Positions 1 through 9,590 of a stretch of 64,000 nucleotides of DNA are shown piece by piece. Positions within the stretch are counted from its first letter, which is position 1. Each line of letters starts with the position of its first letter. The stretch is taken from assembly GCF_017357245.1 (NCBI RefSeq), contig NZ_CP071612.1, forward strand, positions 1,925,001 through 1,989,000. The letters run 5' to 3'. Under the pieces are notes generated by a model. It was not told the origin of the DNA and ran no database searches. It saw only the letters and a list, made by a program, of their open reading frames with translations. The position numbers and the translations under genes were made by a program. Source of the stretch: Rhizobium bangladeshense. Lineage in GTDB: Bacteria > Pseudomonadota > Alphaproteobacteria > Rhizobiales > Rhizobiaceae.

Positions 1-810
1 GATCGCTTCCCAATCCTTGTTGCGGGCGAAATTGTCGTCGGTGATGAAGAATTTATGGATGCCCTGCGCCCAGTTCATCCGCACCAGCTTCTCGACGTCG
101 TCGGCAGAGCGGAAGCGCGACTTGCGTCCCTGCACATTGATGATGGTGCAGAACGAGCACTGATAGGGACAGCCGCGTCCGGCATCGAAACTCGTGCTGA
201 GCCCGAGCGTACGCTGGATATTGTCCTTCGGCAGGAAGGGAACCGGCGTACCTCCGATGCCGGGAAGGTCGTTCATGAAATTATAGAGCGGCTTCAACTC
301 GCCGGCGGCGGCGTCGCGCAGCACCATCTCCAGCCGCCCTTCGGCCTCGCCGGCGAACATCGAGATGCCCATGTCGCGGCAGGCATCGAGCCCGACCGCC
401 GTGCCGTCGAGCATCGAAAGGCAACCGGACACATGGAAGCCGCCCATCGAAACAAGCAGGCCGGCATTGCGGAACGGGCGGGCGATATCGAGTGCGCGCG
501 GATATTGATTGGACTGGACGCCAACCAGCGCGACCATGCCGAAATTGCCGTGGCGTCTGAACTGGGCGAGCAGCCGAGCGAAATCGATCCGCGTATTGGT
601 CTCGTCGAGTACCGTGATGTCGATCGCGACATCTGGCCCGAGCACTTTACGCTCGGCGCATTCGGCAGCGATACCGTAGAGAGCCGCAAGCGAATTGGAC
701 GGGATCATTGCCCGCCACCAGCGGATGACGTAGCCGTCATCGTCATAATGCGACGGCTTGATCAGGATGAGCTGAAAACGTCTGCGCGCGGCTTCCGAAG
801 CATGGGACAA
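1..810 (-). CDS. Radical SAM protein, B12-binding-like N-terminus (3' end missing)
   Basis: The C-terminus runs off the left edge; 270 codons are visible. The N-terminal ~190 residues resemble a cobalamin-binding-like domain (LILIKPSHYDDDGY near the start, then VSMGGFHVSG). The radical SAM cluster motif follows as GCPYQCSFC, whose cysteines bind the [4Fe-4S]/SAM cofactor. After it come FRSADDVEKLV and FFITDDNFARN, typical of the SAM barrel. The start is inferred as TTG at 810: a stop lies three codons upstream and only a weak purine stretch precedes it, so a downstream start is possible. Substrate is unknown; relatives are often misnamed Mg-protoporphyrin cyclases. Confidence 0.8.
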   Translation of the reverse strand, partial: MSHASEAARRRFQLILIKPSHYDDDGYVIRWWRAMIPSNSLAALYGIAAECAERKVLGPDVAIDITVLDETNTRIDFARLLAQFRRHGNFGMVALVGVQSNQYPRALDIARPFRNAGLLVSMGGFHVSGCLSMLDGTAVGLDACRDMGISMFAGEAEGRLEMVLRDAAAGELKPLYNFMNDLPGIGGTPVPFLPKDNIQRTLGLSTSFDAGRGCPYQCSFCTIINVQGRKSRFRSADDVEKLVRMNWAQGIHKFFITDDNFARNKDWEAI

Positions 811-916
811 GAGTGTCTATCTTTCTTTAGAAACATCTGCCCGGAGGCAAAACGGCGTTGATGGCACAAATCAGGCACGGCGTATCAATGCGATTTATCA
901 GAGTTCAAACTAAGGC

Positions 917-953
917 GTAAAAATTCGAAACTGCGCGCTAAAGTTTCGCGCAG
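917..953 (-). terminator. Probable terminator after the EEP-family gene
   Basis: On the minus strand a 7-bp GC-rich stem (CTGCGCG/CGCGCAG, 947-953 with 931-937) with a 9-nt loop is followed by a T-rich run including TTTTT. It lies about 20 nt past the stop of the gene at 973. The remainder of 811-972 holds only the short leader of the radical SAM gene. Confidence 0.5.
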
Positions 954-972
954 CATGTCTTCCGTCGATACA

Positions 973-1776
973 CTACTCGAGATCGAGCAGCAATGCGCGG
1001 TGGTCCGACACCTCGGGCGCCTTGACCACCTCAAATTGGGCAACCTTCACCTCCGGTGTAACCAGCATGTAGTCAGCGAAGCGGCCTTGCTTTGGATAGT
1101 AGGAAGTTCGCGTGTCGACGAGGCCGTTTCCGGTGACGAGATCGGAAAGACCTAACCTGGCAAGGACCTTGAAGGTCGCGCTGTCGGGCAGCAGGTTGAA
1201 GTCGCCGCAGACAACGAGCCCTTCGTCACCTGGCCAGATCCGCCCGATGAGGCCGACCAGCGCCAAAGCCTGCTTTTCGCGCTCCGCCGTATCGCCCTTG
1301 CCGGCGGGATCGCGCAGCCCATGCATATGGGCGATCGTCACAGCGCGAGCGTGTTCATGGCTGAAGAGACGGATGCAATGCGCGTTTCGCGGCCTGGGAT
1401 GTTCACCCCAGCCATCGGCGGAAAAACTGCCATGCACGAAGTCCAGCGCCTGGGCGATAATGGAATGCGATTTGCGGACGAAGGTCGCCAACCCGAATTC
1501 CGCGACAATGGCGGCGTCGCCATCGAAAAGCTCACCTCTCGATGTCGGGCAGAAGAAGGCGTCGTGGCCGGGCAGGGCGTCGCCGATCTCCCGGAACAGA
1601 TCGACGCGCTGCGGCAGCTCCAGCCCCGCATCCCGGTAGAGCGACCATCCGCGATCCGCATTCGGCGCCCTCAGCATCTCCTGCAGGCACAGCACATCGG
1701 GATCGGCCTGCCTGACATAGGCGATCAGGGCCTCGTGCAGCCTGCCGCCCCATGCATTCAGCGAAATGATGCGCAA
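973..1776 (-). CDS. Endonuclease/exonuclease/phosphatase family protein
   Basis: About 267 aa with the EEP fold signatures in order: ISLNAWGG at the N-terminus, CLQEML (metal-binding Glu), GDFNLLPDS and a C-terminal SDHRALLLDLE (catalytic Asp-His). These enzymes cleave phosphodiester or phosphoester bonds; the substrate cannot be read here. I prefer the TTG start at 1776 because GGAG lies 8 nt upstream and the conserved domain starts at once. An in-frame ATG at 1869 would add 31 low-complexity residues and overlap the end of sthA by 37 bp. It probably shares the sthA transcript. Confidence 0.8.
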   Translation of the reverse strand: MRIISLNAWGGRLHEALIAYVRQADPDVLCLQEMLRAPNADRGWSLYRDAGLELPQRVDLFREIGDALPGHDAFFCPTSRGELFDGDAAIVAEFGLATFVRKSHSIIAQALDFVHGSFSADGWGEHPRPRNAHCIRLFSHEHARAVTIAHMHGLRDPAGKGDTAEREKQALALVGLIGRIWPGDEGLVVCGDFNLLPDSATFKVLARLGLSDLVTGNGLVDTRTSYYPKQGRFADYMLVTPEVKVAQFEVVKAPEVSDHRALLLDLE

Positions 1777-1832
1777 GCTCTCGGCTCCGTCTTGGCTGGC
1801 GGAATTAGATGGTGGCGCTGCCGGCGGCGCTT

Positions 1833-3239
1833 TCAGAGTTCCGACTTGATGTCGCCCATCCGGTTCCAAGCGTCGAGCCCGGCGATCTTATAGGCTTCGG
1901 CGAGCGTCGGATAGTTGAAGGTGTTTTCGACGAAATATTCGACCGTGCCCTTCAGATTGAGCACCGCCTGGCCGATATGCACCAACTCCGTGGCGCCTTC
2001 GCCGACGATATGCACGCCGAGCAGTCGGCGCGTCTTCAGCGAGAAAATCAGCTTCAGAAGCCCTGTGTCGAGGCCCATGATGTGGCCGCGCGAAGTTTCG
2101 CGGAAGCGGGCAATACCGCATTCATAGGGAATGCCGCGCTCCTTCATTTCCTCTTCGGTGAGGCCGCAGGTCGAAATCTCCGGCACCGCATAGATGCCGT
2201 AGGGGAAATATTTCTGCGGCTCCTTCGCGACCGCGCCGATCGCCACGCGCGCAGCGATGCGGCCCTGTTCCATTGAGGTCGAGGCAAGGCTTGGAAAGCC
2301 GACCACGTCGCCGGCGGCGTAGACGTTGGCAACCGATGTCTGGAAGGTCTCCGGATTGACCTTGAGGCGGCCACGGCTGTCGGCCTCCAGGCCAATGGCC
2401 GGAAGGTTCAGCGCGTCGGTCGCCCCCATGCGTCCGGCGGCGAAGAGCACCATGTCGGTCACGAGATGACGGCCGTTGTCGAGCGTCAGCTGAACCTTGC
2501 CGCTATCCAGCCGCTCGACCTTCTCAGCCTTCGTGCCGAGCAGCAGTTTCATATTGCGGTCGCGCAGTTGATAGGTGAAATCCTCGACGATTTCCTTATC
2601 AATAAAGTCGAGCATGGTCGACTTCGGATCGATTACCGTCACGGCAGTATCGAGCGCCGAGAAGATCGTCGCATATTCGATGCCGATAACGCCGGCGCCG
2701 ATGACGACCATGGTGCGCGGGAGTTCTTCGATATCAAGCAACTCGTCGCTGTCGAGCACGGTCTTGCCATCAAACGGCATATAGTCTGGCCGAAATGGCT
2801 TCGTGCCCACGGCAAGCAGAATACTGGCGCCGCTGACGGTCATTGCTTCGCCATCATCCTTGATGACCTGCAAGGTGGTGGAATCGATGAAACTCGCTTT
2901 GCCGCGCATATGGTGGACACGGTTGCGGGCGAACTGATGCTCGAGCACTTCCACCTCATGGTTGAGCGTAATCAACAGGCGGCGGCGCAGATCTTCCGCA
3001 CTGATCTCCTGCTTGACGCGATAGGATCGGCCATAGAAGCCGCGCTCGCGCCAGCCCGACAAATTGAGCGCCGTCTCGCGCAGTGTCTTCGAAGGGATGG
3101 TGCCGGTATGAACGGACACGCCGCCGACGCGCTTGCCCTGTTCGATGACAAGCACTTTCTTGCCGAGTTTCGCTGCCTGGATCGCGCCGCGGCGCCCCGC
3201 GGGACCGCTACCCACCACAACGAGATCGTACTGAAACAT
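1833..3239 (-). CDS. sthA: Soluble (Si-specific) NAD(P)+ transhydrogenase
   Basis: 468 aa flavoprotein that moves reducing equivalents between NADPH and NAD+ in the cytoplasm. The FAD site GSGPAGRRGA is near residue 11, the NAD(P) site GAGVIGIEYA lies mid-protein and the second FAD motif is AAGDVVGFPS. The active-site segment reads GGVSVHTGTIPSKTLRE, without the redox cysteine pair of lipoamide dehydrogenases, which is the SthA signature. Length matches the family (~466 aa). The dimerisation domain is complete (AYKIAGLDAWNRM near the end). Confidence 0.93.
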   Translation of the reverse strand: MFQYDLVVVGSGPAGRRGAIQAAKLGKKVLVIEQGKRVGGVSVHTGTIPSKTLRETALNLSGWRERGFYGRSYRVKQEISAEDLRRRLLITLNHEVEVLEHQFARNRVHHMRGKASFIDSTTLQVIKDDGEAMTVSGASILLAVGTKPFRPDYMPFDGKTVLDSDELLDIEELPRTMVVIGAGVIGIEYATIFSALDTAVTVIDPKSTMLDFIDKEIVEDFTYQLRDRNMKLLLGTKAEKVERLDSGKVQLTLDNGRHLVTDMVLFAAGRMGATDALNLPAIGLEADSRGRLKVNPETFQTSVANVYAAGDVVGFPSLASTSMEQGRIAARVAIGAVAKEPQKYFPYGIYAVPEISTCGLTEEEMKERGIPYECGIARFRETSRGHIMGLDTGLLKLIFSLKTRRLLGVHIVGEGATELVHIGQAVLNLKGTVEYFVENTFNYPTLAEAYKIAGLDAWNRMGDIKSEL

Positions 3240-3356
3240 CCTCTAGCCTCGGATTGGAAATGGAATCATTTGCGACAAAAATGTCGCTCCACTATCGGTA
3301 GCCGGTCAATGTTACAGATTGTTTTACAGCTACAGATTCAGCCGGAGCTGTGCTTT

Positions 3357-3488
3357 TCAGATCAGCTTCAGGCCTTTCAGACTGATATGGCCGTCCCTGC
3401 CGATGATGATGTGGTCGTGAACGGTGATATCAAGTGCCTTCGCCGCGTCGATGATTACTTTCGTCATATCGATGTCAGCGCGCGACGG
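3357..3488 (-). pseudogene. Duplicated 3' end of radC (remnant)
   Basis: Read on the minus strand this encodes about 40 residues matching the C-terminus of the complete RadC at 4732-5556 (both contain [14 protein letters not shown] and end SLKGLKL plus one residue, then a stop). By eye there are about 20 mismatches in ~123 aligned nucleotides (~84%) and six conservative changes in 39 residues. Similarity stops near 3488, just before the oxidase stop codon at 3493. The JAMM motif and everything N-terminal are absent, so it is a remnant and not a gene. Confidence 0.88.
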
Positions 3489-3492
3489 TTGT

Positions 3493-4680
3493 TCATGCGT
3501 GAGTGATGTAGTCAGTGGAAATATCGGTCACCCTGGTGACCCCGAGTAACGCCATATTGCCATGCAGTTCCTTCTTCAGGATATCCGCCGCTCTGACCAC
3601 GCCCGGTAGTCCCGCGACGGCTGCAGCATAAAGGAACGGCCTGCCCACGAACACGAAACAGGCGCCAAGCGCGAGGGCCTTCATGATATCCGTTCCACGC
3701 CTGATGCCGCCGTCGATCATGACGGCAATGTTGTCTCCGACACGTGCCGCAATCTCCGGAAGAACCTGAAGGGGAGATGCGGTGCCGTCGAGCTGGCGGC
3801 CGCCATGATTGGAGACGATCACTCCATCCGCCCCGGTATTTGCAGCCCGTGCCGCGTCTTCAGGATGCATGATCCCCTTGACCACGAGCTTGCCGGACCA
3901 CCGCTTGCGTATCCGCTCCAGGTGGCTCCAGTTGAGGTGGTCACGCTTGCCGAAATCGCGCGTGACGTTCGAGGAGATGATCGGCGCGCCTCTTGTGGCG
4001 TAGGAATTTTCAAAATGCGGAATGCCGTGCCGGACGATCGTGCGCAGGAATGTACCGGTTGTCCATCGGGGATGCGAGATGCCCTGCCATGCCAGGCGGA
4101 GCCCGGGACGCAAAGGCGTCGAAAACCCCGCCCTTACATTATTTTCGCGATTGGGTAGCGTGGCCGTATCCACGGTCAGCAAAAGTGTACCGATGCCGGC
4201 CGCAGCGACCCGATCGATAAGAGCGTCGATACGGTCGGGTTCGCCGGGGAGATAGGCCTGAAACCACGCTTGTGGCGAAACCGCGGCTATCTCTTCCAGG
4301 GGGATGAGTGACGAACCGCTTATAATCATCGGGATTCCCGATCGGTCCGCTCCTTGCGCGAGCACGATGTCCCCCCGATAGGCCATCAGCGCGCTGATCC
4401 CCATCGGCGCGATGCCGAACGGTGCGGCATAAGTCTTGCCGAAGAGGCTCGTCTCGGTGCTGCGTCTCGAGACGTCCAGAAGTACACGAGGCCGAAAGGC
4501 ATAGGCCTGGAAGGCCTCTGCGTTATGCCGCAGCGACGCATTGGTCTCGGTCGCGCCGGCGATATAACCGAACAGAGGCTTCGGCAGATGTCGCCGCGCG
4601 CTCATTTCGAAGTCATCGAGGCAGAGCGCATCGCGGCAGAGCCGCGTCGATCGATCAGTGTTACCGCGGGAGATCGTCAT
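3493..4680 (-). CDS. FMN-dependent alpha-hydroxy-acid oxidase/dehydrogenase (LldD-like)
   Basis: 395 aa TIM-barrel flavoenzyme of the lactate dehydrogenase/glycolate oxidase family. Family marks: [11 protein letters not shown] early, [32 protein letters not shown], then KGIMHPEDA and [10 protein letters not shown] (catalytic His and substrate Arg), and [18 protein letters not shown] with FVGRPFLYA for FMN phosphate binding. It oxidises an L-2-hydroxy acid to the 2-oxo acid; the substrate is not identifiable. It lies between intact radC and a radC 3' remnant in the same orientation, so it probably arrived by insertion. No partner gene is adjacent. Confidence 0.88.
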   Translation of the reverse strand: MTISRGNTDRSTRLCRDALCLDDFEMSARRHLPKPLFGYIAGATETNASLRHNAEAFQAYAFRPRVLLDVSRRSTETSLFGKTYAAPFGIAPMGISALMAYRGDIVLAQGADRSGIPMIISGSSLIPLEEIAAVSPQAWFQAYLPGEPDRIDALIDRVAAAGIGTLLLTVDTATLPNRENNVRAGFSTPLRPGLRLAWQGISHPRWTTGTFLRTIVRHGIPHFENSYATRGAPIISSNVTRDFGKRDHLNWSHLERIRKRWSGKLVVKGIMHPEDAARAANTGADGVIVSNHGGRQLDGTASPLQVLPEIAARVGDNIAVMIDGGIRRGTDIMKALALGACFVFVGRPFLYAAAVAGLPGVVRAADILKKELHGNMALLGVTRVTDISTDYITHA

Positions 4681-4731
4681 GAAACTTTATCTTCTCGGTA
4701 TTTCGGGCGGGTATTATTCAGCGTAGCGGGA

Positions 4732-5556
4732 TTACATTAACTTCAGCCCCTTCAGGCTGACATGGCCATCCTTGCCAATGATGATGTGGTCGTGGACGGT
4801 GATGTCGAGTGCCTTGGCGGCCTCGACGATCACCTTCGTCATCTCGATGTCGGCGCGCGAGGGCGTCGGATCGCCGGAGGGGTGATTGTGGACGAGGATG
4901 ATCGCCGTTGCCGAAAGCTCAAGTGCGCGTTTGACCACTTCACGCGGATAGACCGGCGTATGGTCGACCGTTCCGCGGCCCTGCACCTCGTCAGCGATCA
5001 GCACGTTGCGCTTGTCGAGGAAGAGGATGCGGAACTGTTCTCGTGTCTCGTGCGCCATGGCGGCGTGGCAATACTGGATGACCGAGGACCAGGAGGAGAG
5101 AACCTGCTTGCTTCTGATCTCGCTCTTCAAAGTCCGGTGAGCGACGGTGGCGATCAGTTTCAGGTCGAGGGCGACATTCCCACCGACGCCCTTCACCTCT
5201 GTCAGGAGACCAGCGGGCGCGCCAAAGACGCCGGCAAGAGAGCCGAATCGTTCGATGAGCGCCTTGGCGATCGGCTTGGTGTCGCGTCGCGGGATCAGCC
5301 GGAAAAGCAGGAGTTCGAGGATTTCGTAATCGGCAAGCGCCGTGTCGCCCAGCTCGCGGAAGCGGTCACGCAGCCGCTCACGATGGCCGTGATAGTGTTC
5401 CGGCCCTGAGAGCGAGGCGGGTAGGGCGGTCCGGGCGTTCGGCGCGGCTGGATTTTGCGGCCGGACGCCGAAGAATGAGCGTTCGTCGGCAACAGGCTCT
5501 TCAGTCTCGAAAGGCAGCTCGTCGTCGGAAGATGTCGCAACAGGCCGCTTCGCCAT
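4732..5556 (-). CDS. radC: RadC-family JAB/JAMM protein
   Basis: 274 aa. The N-terminal ~45 residues are low complexity and acidic. A helix-hairpin-helix-like region follows ([16 protein letters not shown] around 118-133), then the MPN/JAMM domain with HNHPSGD at 223-229 and the second-shell acidic residue in SRAD. The biochemical role of RadC is unsettled; older links to recombinational repair are doubtful. Start chosen at MAKRP (5556), 8 bp after the map stop; an upstream ATG at 5661 would overlap map. Its last ~40 codons are duplicated at 3357-3488. Confidence 0.92.
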   Translation of the reverse strand: MAKRPVATSSDDELPFETEEPVADERSFFGVRPQNPAAPNARTALPASLSGPEHYHGHRERLRDRFRELGDTALADYEILELLLFRLIPRRDTKPIAKALIERFGSLAGVFGAPAGLLTEVKGVGGNVALDLKLIATVAHRTLKSEIRSKQVLSSWSSVIQYCHAAMAHETREQFRILFLDKRNVLIADEVQGRGTVDHTPVYPREVVKRALELSATAIILVHNHPSGDPTPSRADIEMTKVIVEAAKALDITVHDHIIIGKDGHVSLKGLKLM

Positions 5557-5563
5557 CGGATCG

Positions 5564-6400
5564 TCACCGGGCAAGCGGCGGCAATCCGGGCCGGTCGAGA
5601 CCGCCCGGTGACAGCGTGAAGATTTCGCAGCCCTCGGCGGTGACGCCGACCGTGTGTTCATATTGCGCCGAAAGCGAGCGGTCGCGGGTCACGGCCGTCC
5701 AGCCATCGGCCAGCACCTTCACATGCGGCCGGCCGAGATTGATCATCGGCTCGATGGTGAAGATCATGCCTTCGCGCAGCTCCGGCCCTTCATTGGCGCG
5801 GCCATAATGCAGGATGTTCGGCGAATCGTGGAACAGTCGGCCGACACCGTGGCCGCAGAAATCGCGCACCACCGAACAGCGCTCGGCCTCCGCATAGGTC
5901 TGGATCGCCTCGCCGATCGCGCCGGTGCGGGCGCCGGGCTTGACGGCGGCGATACCGCGCATCAGTGATTCATAGGTGACCTCAAGCAGCCGCTCGGCGG
6001 CGCGCTTGATCGTGCCGACGGGATACATCCGGCTCGAATCGCCATGCCAGCCGTCGAGCACGAAGGTAACGTCGATATTGACGATATCGCCTTCGCGCAG
6101 CGGCTTGTCGTTCGGAATGCCGTGGCAGACGACGTGATTGATCGAGGTGCAGGTGGATTTGGTGTAGCCGCGATAGTTCAGCGTTGCCGGATGCGCGCCG
6201 TGATCCATGCCGAAATCGAACACGAACCGATCGATCTCATCGGTGAGCACGCCGGGCTTGACGATCTCGGCAAGCGCATCAAGGCAGCGCGCGGTCAGCT
6301 GGCACGCCTTGCGCATGCCCTCGAAGGCCTGCGCATCGTAAAGCCGGATGGCGCCCGTATTCTTCGGCGGCGCGGAGGAGGCTTCGATATAATTCACCAT
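5564..6400 (-). CDS. map: Type I methionine aminopeptidase
   Basis: 278 aa enzyme that removes the initiator methionine from nascent proteins. All metal-site motifs are present: [22 protein letters not shown] (first Asp ligand), [11 protein letters not shown] (second Asp), [15 protein letters not shown] (His ligand), EGMIFTIEP (Glu) and the final Glu in QYEHTVGV. Length is normal for alphaproteobacterial type I enzymes. It is transcribed toward radC with an 8-bp gap, so the two are likely co-transcribed. Confidence 0.95.
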   Translation of the reverse strand: MVNYIEASSAPPKNTGAIRLYDAQAFEGMRKACQLTARCLDALAEIVKPGVLTDEIDRFVFDFGMDHGAHPATLNYRGYTKSTCTSINHVVCHGIPNDKPLREGDIVNIDVTFVLDGWHGDSSRMYPVGTIKRAAERLLEVTYESLMRGIAAVKPGARTGAIGEAIQTYAEAERCSVVRDFCGHGVGRLFHDSPNILHYGRANEGPELREGMIFTIEPMINLGRPHVKVLADGWTAVTRDRSLSAQYEHTVGVTAEGCEIFTLSPGGLDRPGLPPLAR

Positions 6401-6604
6401 TGCAGGGCCTTAGCGGAGATTGTTAGATTTGTTCATAATGCAGCTATGCCGGGTTCGTCCATCGCGATCAACCGTCGGCGCGAGATTTCTGGAAGGATTC
6501 GCTCCGCCATCCGCGCCCTTCCGCTGGCGAATTCTTAGCGCCGGATGAAATATCCACAATCTTCCCAAGAGGATAGGATTGATCGGATAAGACCTCCCCG
6601 CTAC

Positions 6605-6618
6605 TCACCGATTGGTGA
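6605..6618. promoter_or_regulatory. Inverted repeat, possible TetR operator
   Basis: TCACC-GATT-GGTGA is a 5-bp perfect inverted repeat ending 19 bp before the start of the TetR-family gene. Position and symmetry fit an autoregulatory operator. No homologous site was available for comparison. Confidence 0.4.
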
Positions 6619-6637
6619 CAGCGGGGAAGGGTCGATC

Positions 6638-7297
6638 ATGCTGATTGAAGCTGAAAATCTTGAGATTTCGCCTGGGGCCGGCGCTGAGCCGGAACGGCGC
6701 GTACGCGATCGCGGTGCCACCGAGCGCGCGATCCTTGCCGCCGCCAAGGGCCTGCTGGCGGAGGAGGGCTTTCAGAATTTCGGCATCAATGCGGTCGCCC
6801 GCCGCGCCGGTTGCGATAAGCAGCTGATCTACCGCTACTATGGCGGCCTTGACGGGCTGGTAGAGGCGATCGGCGCAGATCTCGGCACCTGGGTCAAGGA
6901 CCGCATCCCGGAAGATGCCGGCGGCATGTTCATGCTCACCTATGGCGATCTGATGGAGCGGCTGGCGCTCCTCCTGCTTGACGCCTTGAGAAGTGATCCG
7001 CTGATGCGCAGGATCGTCGCCTGGGAGGTCTCGGAAAACACCGAGCAGGTGAGGCGGTTGTCCGAAGCCCGTTCGAAGGCTCTTGCCCTCTGGCTGGATC
7101 GCATGCGCGGCTCGCTGGCGCCGCCGAAGGGGGTGGATGCGGCAGCCGTCAATGCCGTCGTCATCGCTGCGATCCAGCACCTCGTGCTTGCCGGCGCCGC
7201 CGGCGGCCAGTGCGCCGGCATGTCGCTGAAGACATCAAAGGATTGGGAGAAGGCGGCGACGGCACTGAAGCGTCTCGTGCGCGGCGTCTACGGCTGA
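6638..7297 (+). CDS. TetR/AcrR family transcriptional regulator
   Basis: 219 aa. The N-terminal DNA-binding domain is clear: ATERAILAAAKGLLAEEGF followed by the helix-turn-helix INAVARRAGCDKQLIYRYYGG (about residues 33-72). The rest is a helical ligand/dimer domain of unknown specificity. Start taken at 6638, where GGGGAAGGG precedes ATG; an upstream in-frame ATG at 6545 lacks a ribosome site and adds non-conserved residues. A short inverted repeat just upstream may be its own operator. Targets are not evident from neighbours. Confidence 0.9.
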   Translation: MLIEAENLEISPGAGAEPERRVRDRGATERAILAAAKGLLAEEGFQNFGINAVARRAGCDKQLIYRYYGGLDGLVEAIGADLGTWVKDRIPEDAGGMFMLTYGDLMERLALLLLDALRSDPLMRRIVAWEVSENTEQVRRLSEARSKALALWLDRMRGSLAPPKGVDAAAVNAVVIAAIQHLVLAGAAGGQCAGMSLKTSKDWEKAATALKRLVRGVYG

Positions 7298-7424
7298 CCC
7301 CCTTTTTCCACAGCAAGGCCGCGGTGTTAACCTTAACAAATGGTTTACGTTGCGTGGGGCTGGTTAAGCCGACAGTGTGGCGGGGAGCAGAGATGTACGA
7401 GTGAGAACCTGCGAGTTGACGCCC

Positions 7425-7598
7425 ATGGGAAGCAAGATCGCCAAAGCCGCAATTCTGGTGACGGCAATGATGTTCTTCGCCGTCCTGGCGCTGGATATTG
7501 CAATTCCGACGCTGGTTCTTTGCATCATGGCATTGTCGACGAGGTTGGTTTCCCTCGATCTGCCCATCGCGCGCAAGCATGGAGGAGAGGCCGCATGA
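7425..7598 (+). CDS. Small membrane protein, one hydrophobic segment
   Basis: 57 aa, not recognised. Residues ~8-40 are strongly hydrophobic (VTAMMFFAVLALDIAIPTL), then a basic tail. Its stop overlaps the start of the next gene (ATGA), a sign of translational coupling. Probably an inner-membrane partner of the downstream protein. Confidence 0.55.
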   Translation: MGSKIAKAAILVTAMMFFAVLALDIAIPTLVLCIMALSTRLVSLDLPIARKHGGEAA

Positions 7599-7927
7599 AG
7601 TGGTTTCTGATCTTCTGGGCCGGCCCCATCGTCTTTCTGGGCGGATGGTACTGGCTCTCCTATTACGACATGAATTTCGGCATCTTCATGCTGACACGGC
7701 AGGTCCATGACCTGACTTTCGAGATTTATGGCGAAGCCCTCGGCATTCCGCCGGAAACTATTCCGCCGCTCGTTGCTCGCGCCATCGCGGTGGACAGTCT
7801 CGTCGTCTTCGCCATCCTGGGCTTTAGAAAGCGCAAGTCGATCGCTGCCTGGTGGAAGGCGCGTCAGGCGCTGAATTCGTCTCCGGCAGACCTTGCGAGC
7901 AAGGAAAGCCTGTCGAGAGCCCCCTGA
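7595..7927 (+). CDS. Small inner-membrane protein, probably DUF6105
   Basis: 110 aa. Two hydrophobic segments are visible: [21 protein letters not shown] at the N-terminus and an [14 protein letters not shown] segment around residues 67-80. Between them is the conserved-looking [21 protein letters not shown] associate this arrangement with the rhizobial DUF6105 family, from memory only. Coupled to the preceding gene by ATGA. Its last 64 bp overlap the 3' end of ruvX on the other strand. Confidence 0.65.
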   Translation: MKWFLIFWAGPIVFLGGWYWLSYYDMNFGIFMLTRQVHDLTFEIYGEALGIPPETIPPLVARAIAVDSLVVFAILGFRKRKSIAAWWKARQALNSSPADLASKESLSRAP

Positions 7928-8358
7928 AGAATGAAGCTGGCCGCGGCCGAATCGATGCGTTCGGCCCGCTTGGCGCGTGAGACGTCCATTTCGATGAGCG
8001 CCCGTTCCGCTGCAACCGTCGAAAGCCGTTCGTCCCAATAGACGAAGGGCAGCGCCGTCTTCTGCTCCATGTTGCGCACGAAGGCGCGCGTCGCCTGCAC
8101 GCGCGGTCCAGCCGATCCGTCCATATTCATCGGCAGGCCGATGATGAAGGCCGCGACCTTTTCCTGAGCTGCGAAATCCAGCAGCGCCTGCGCATCGACC
8201 GTGAACTTGACGCGGCGGATCACCGGGCGTGGCGTGGCGAAACGCCGGCCGAGATCGGACATCGAAATCCCGATCGTCTTGGTGCCGAGATCGAGGCCGG
8301 CGATTGCCTGTCCAGGGGCAAGCGTTCCGGCCATTTCCTCGATCGTCAGCACCGTCAT
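7864..8358 (-). CDS. ruvX: RuvX/YqgF pre-16S rRNA nuclease
   Basis: 164 aa RNase H-fold protein required for maturing the 5' end of 16S rRNA and formerly called a putative Holliday junction resolvase. Motifs: [17 protein letters not shown] (first catalytic Asp), [16 protein letters not shown], and [13 protein letters not shown] with a later [14 protein letters not shown] (acidic catalytic residues). Length matches alphaproteobacterial homologues with a short N-terminal extension. Divergent from the hydrolase at 8472, with 113 bp between them. Confidence 0.92.
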   Translation of the reverse strand: MTVLTIEEMAGTLAPGQAIAGLDLGTKTIGISMSDLGRRFATPRPVIRRVKFTVDAQALLDFAAQEKVAAFIIGLPMNMDGSAGPRVQATRAFVRNMEQKTALPFVYWDERLSTVAAERALIEMDVSRAKRAERIDSAAASFILQGALDRLSLLARSAGDEFSA

Positions 8359-8471
8359 TGCCGTTTCATCCCGTCAAAAGAAATTGAAGCCGCCGCCGCT
8401 TTTCTTTGCAGGCGCATGAGATATGTCCTTACCATCGAAATAAGATTTTGCATCACGTAAGGAGAGATTTG

Positions 8472-9176
8472 ATGAAGATCACCTGGCTCGGCCATTCCGC
8501 CTTCCGCATCGAGACATCAAAGGCGAAGATGCTGCTCGACCCCTTCCTGAGCCATAACGCCTCCTTTTCCGGCCAGGATATCAAGGATGTTTCCGCAGGC
8601 ATCACCCATATCCTGCTGACCCACGGCCATGGCGACCATGTCGGCGATACGGTGGCCCTTGCCCAGGAAACCGGCGCCGTCGTTCTGGCCAATGCCGATC
8701 TCGCCGCCTGGCTCGGCTCCAAGGGCGTCGACAGGGTCGAGATGGGCAATACGGGCGGGACGATCACGCTCGGCGGCTTCTCCGCGACCTTCACCAATGC
8801 ACTGCATTCCTCCGCTCAAATCACCGAGGACGGGGTCTCGCATGCGCTCGGCAACGCCAACGGCCTGATGTTGCATTTCGACGACGAAGCTTCGATCTTC
8901 GCCATGGGCGACACTGACATTTTCTCTGACATGGCGCTGATTAACGAGTTGCACCAGCCCGACATCGGCTTCGTGCCGGTCGGCGACCGCTTCACGATGG
9001 GGGGCGCGGTGGCAGCACTCGCCTGTCAGCGCTATTTCAGCTTCAAGATCGCAATCCCCTGCCACTACGGCACCTTCCCGATCATCGACCAGACGGCCGA
9101 TAAGTTCGTTGCCGGCATGGAGGGATCGAAGACGCAGGCGAGGGCGATGAAGCCTGCCGAGAGCCTGTCGATCTGA
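8472..9176 (+). CDS. Metal-dependent hydrolase, UPF0173 (metallo-beta-lactamase fold)
   Basis: 234 aa. It begins [14 protein letters not shown] and carries the dinuclear metal motif HGHGDHVGD, a TNALHSS segment, [12 protein letters not shown] (bridging Asp) and a C-terminal CHYGTFPI histidine. This is the UPF0173/YtkL-type subgroup, of unknown substrate. Start is supported by GGAG 9 nt upstream. Located just before gatCA, a neighbourhood that may be only positional. Confidence 0.9.
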   Translation: MKITWLGHSAFRIETSKAKMLLDPFLSHNASFSGQDIKDVSAGITHILLTHGHGDHVGDTVALAQETGAVVLANADLAAWLGSKGVDRVEMGNTGGTITLGGFSATFTNALHSSAQITEDGVSHALGNANGLMLHFDDEASIFAMGDTDIFSDMALINELHQPDIGFVPVGDRFTMGGAVAALACQRYFSFKIAIPCHYGTFPIIDQTADKFVAGMEGSKTQARAMKPAESLSI

Positions 9177-9215
9177 CGAAACCCCGTTGCACCTGGCGGA
9201 CATGGCCTTTATAGC

Positions 9216-9233
9216 GATAGGAAAAATCCTATC
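9216..9233 (+). promoter_or_regulatory. Hairpin in the gatC leader
   Basis: GATAGGA-AAAA-TCCTATC forms a perfect 7-bp stem with a 4-nt loop. It ends directly before the Shine-Dalgarno CGGAG of gatC. It could affect ribosome access, or be a DNA-level operator. No U-tract follows, so it is not a terminator. Confidence 0.4.
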
Positions 9234-9244
9234 CGGAGAATGCC

Positions 9245-9532
9245 ATGTCCGTCGATCTTGCCACCGTGAAGCGCGTCGCCAAACTTGCCCGTATTGCCGT
9301 CTCCGAGGATGAGGCAAATCGCATGGTCGGCGAGCTGAACGGCATTCTCGGCTTCGTCGAGCAGCTCTCCGAAGTCAATGTCGATGGCGTCGAGGCGATG
9401 ACATCGGTGACCCCGATGGCGATGAAGAAGCGGGCCGACGAGGTGACCGACGGCAACAAGGCAGCCGATATCGTCGCCAATGCGCCGGTCACCGACCATA
9501 ATTTCTTCCTGGTGCCGAAAGTCGTCGAATAA
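9245..9532 (+). CDS. gatC: Asp/Glu-tRNA(Asn/Gln) amidotransferase subunit C
   Basis: 95 aa, the normal GatC length. Conserved sequence: [34 protein letters not shown] and [12 protein letters not shown]. GatC stabilises GatA and bridges it to GatB in the complex that converts Glu-tRNA(Gln) to Gln-tRNA(Gln). 58 bp upstream of gatA, same strand. A hairpin sits in its leader. Confidence 0.95.
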   Translation: MSVDLATVKRVAKLARIAVSEDEANRMVGELNGILGFVEQLSEVNVDGVEAMTSVTPMAMKKRADEVTDGNKAADIVANAPVTDHNFFLVPKVVE

Positions 9533-9590
9533 GGCTTTGAAAGCCTCTTTCCGACCCTGTTGCCATTCACAGATCTGAAGCGAAAACACG

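Noticed and set aside
2466-3506. A 346-codon plus-strand frame opposite sthA and the radC remnant
   Set aside because: It mirrors the sthA coding frame; no domain is visible.
3493-4680. Oxidase gene considered as part of a transposon
   Set aside because: No terminal inverted repeats, transposase or target-site duplication seen; the radC end duplication explains the insertion better.
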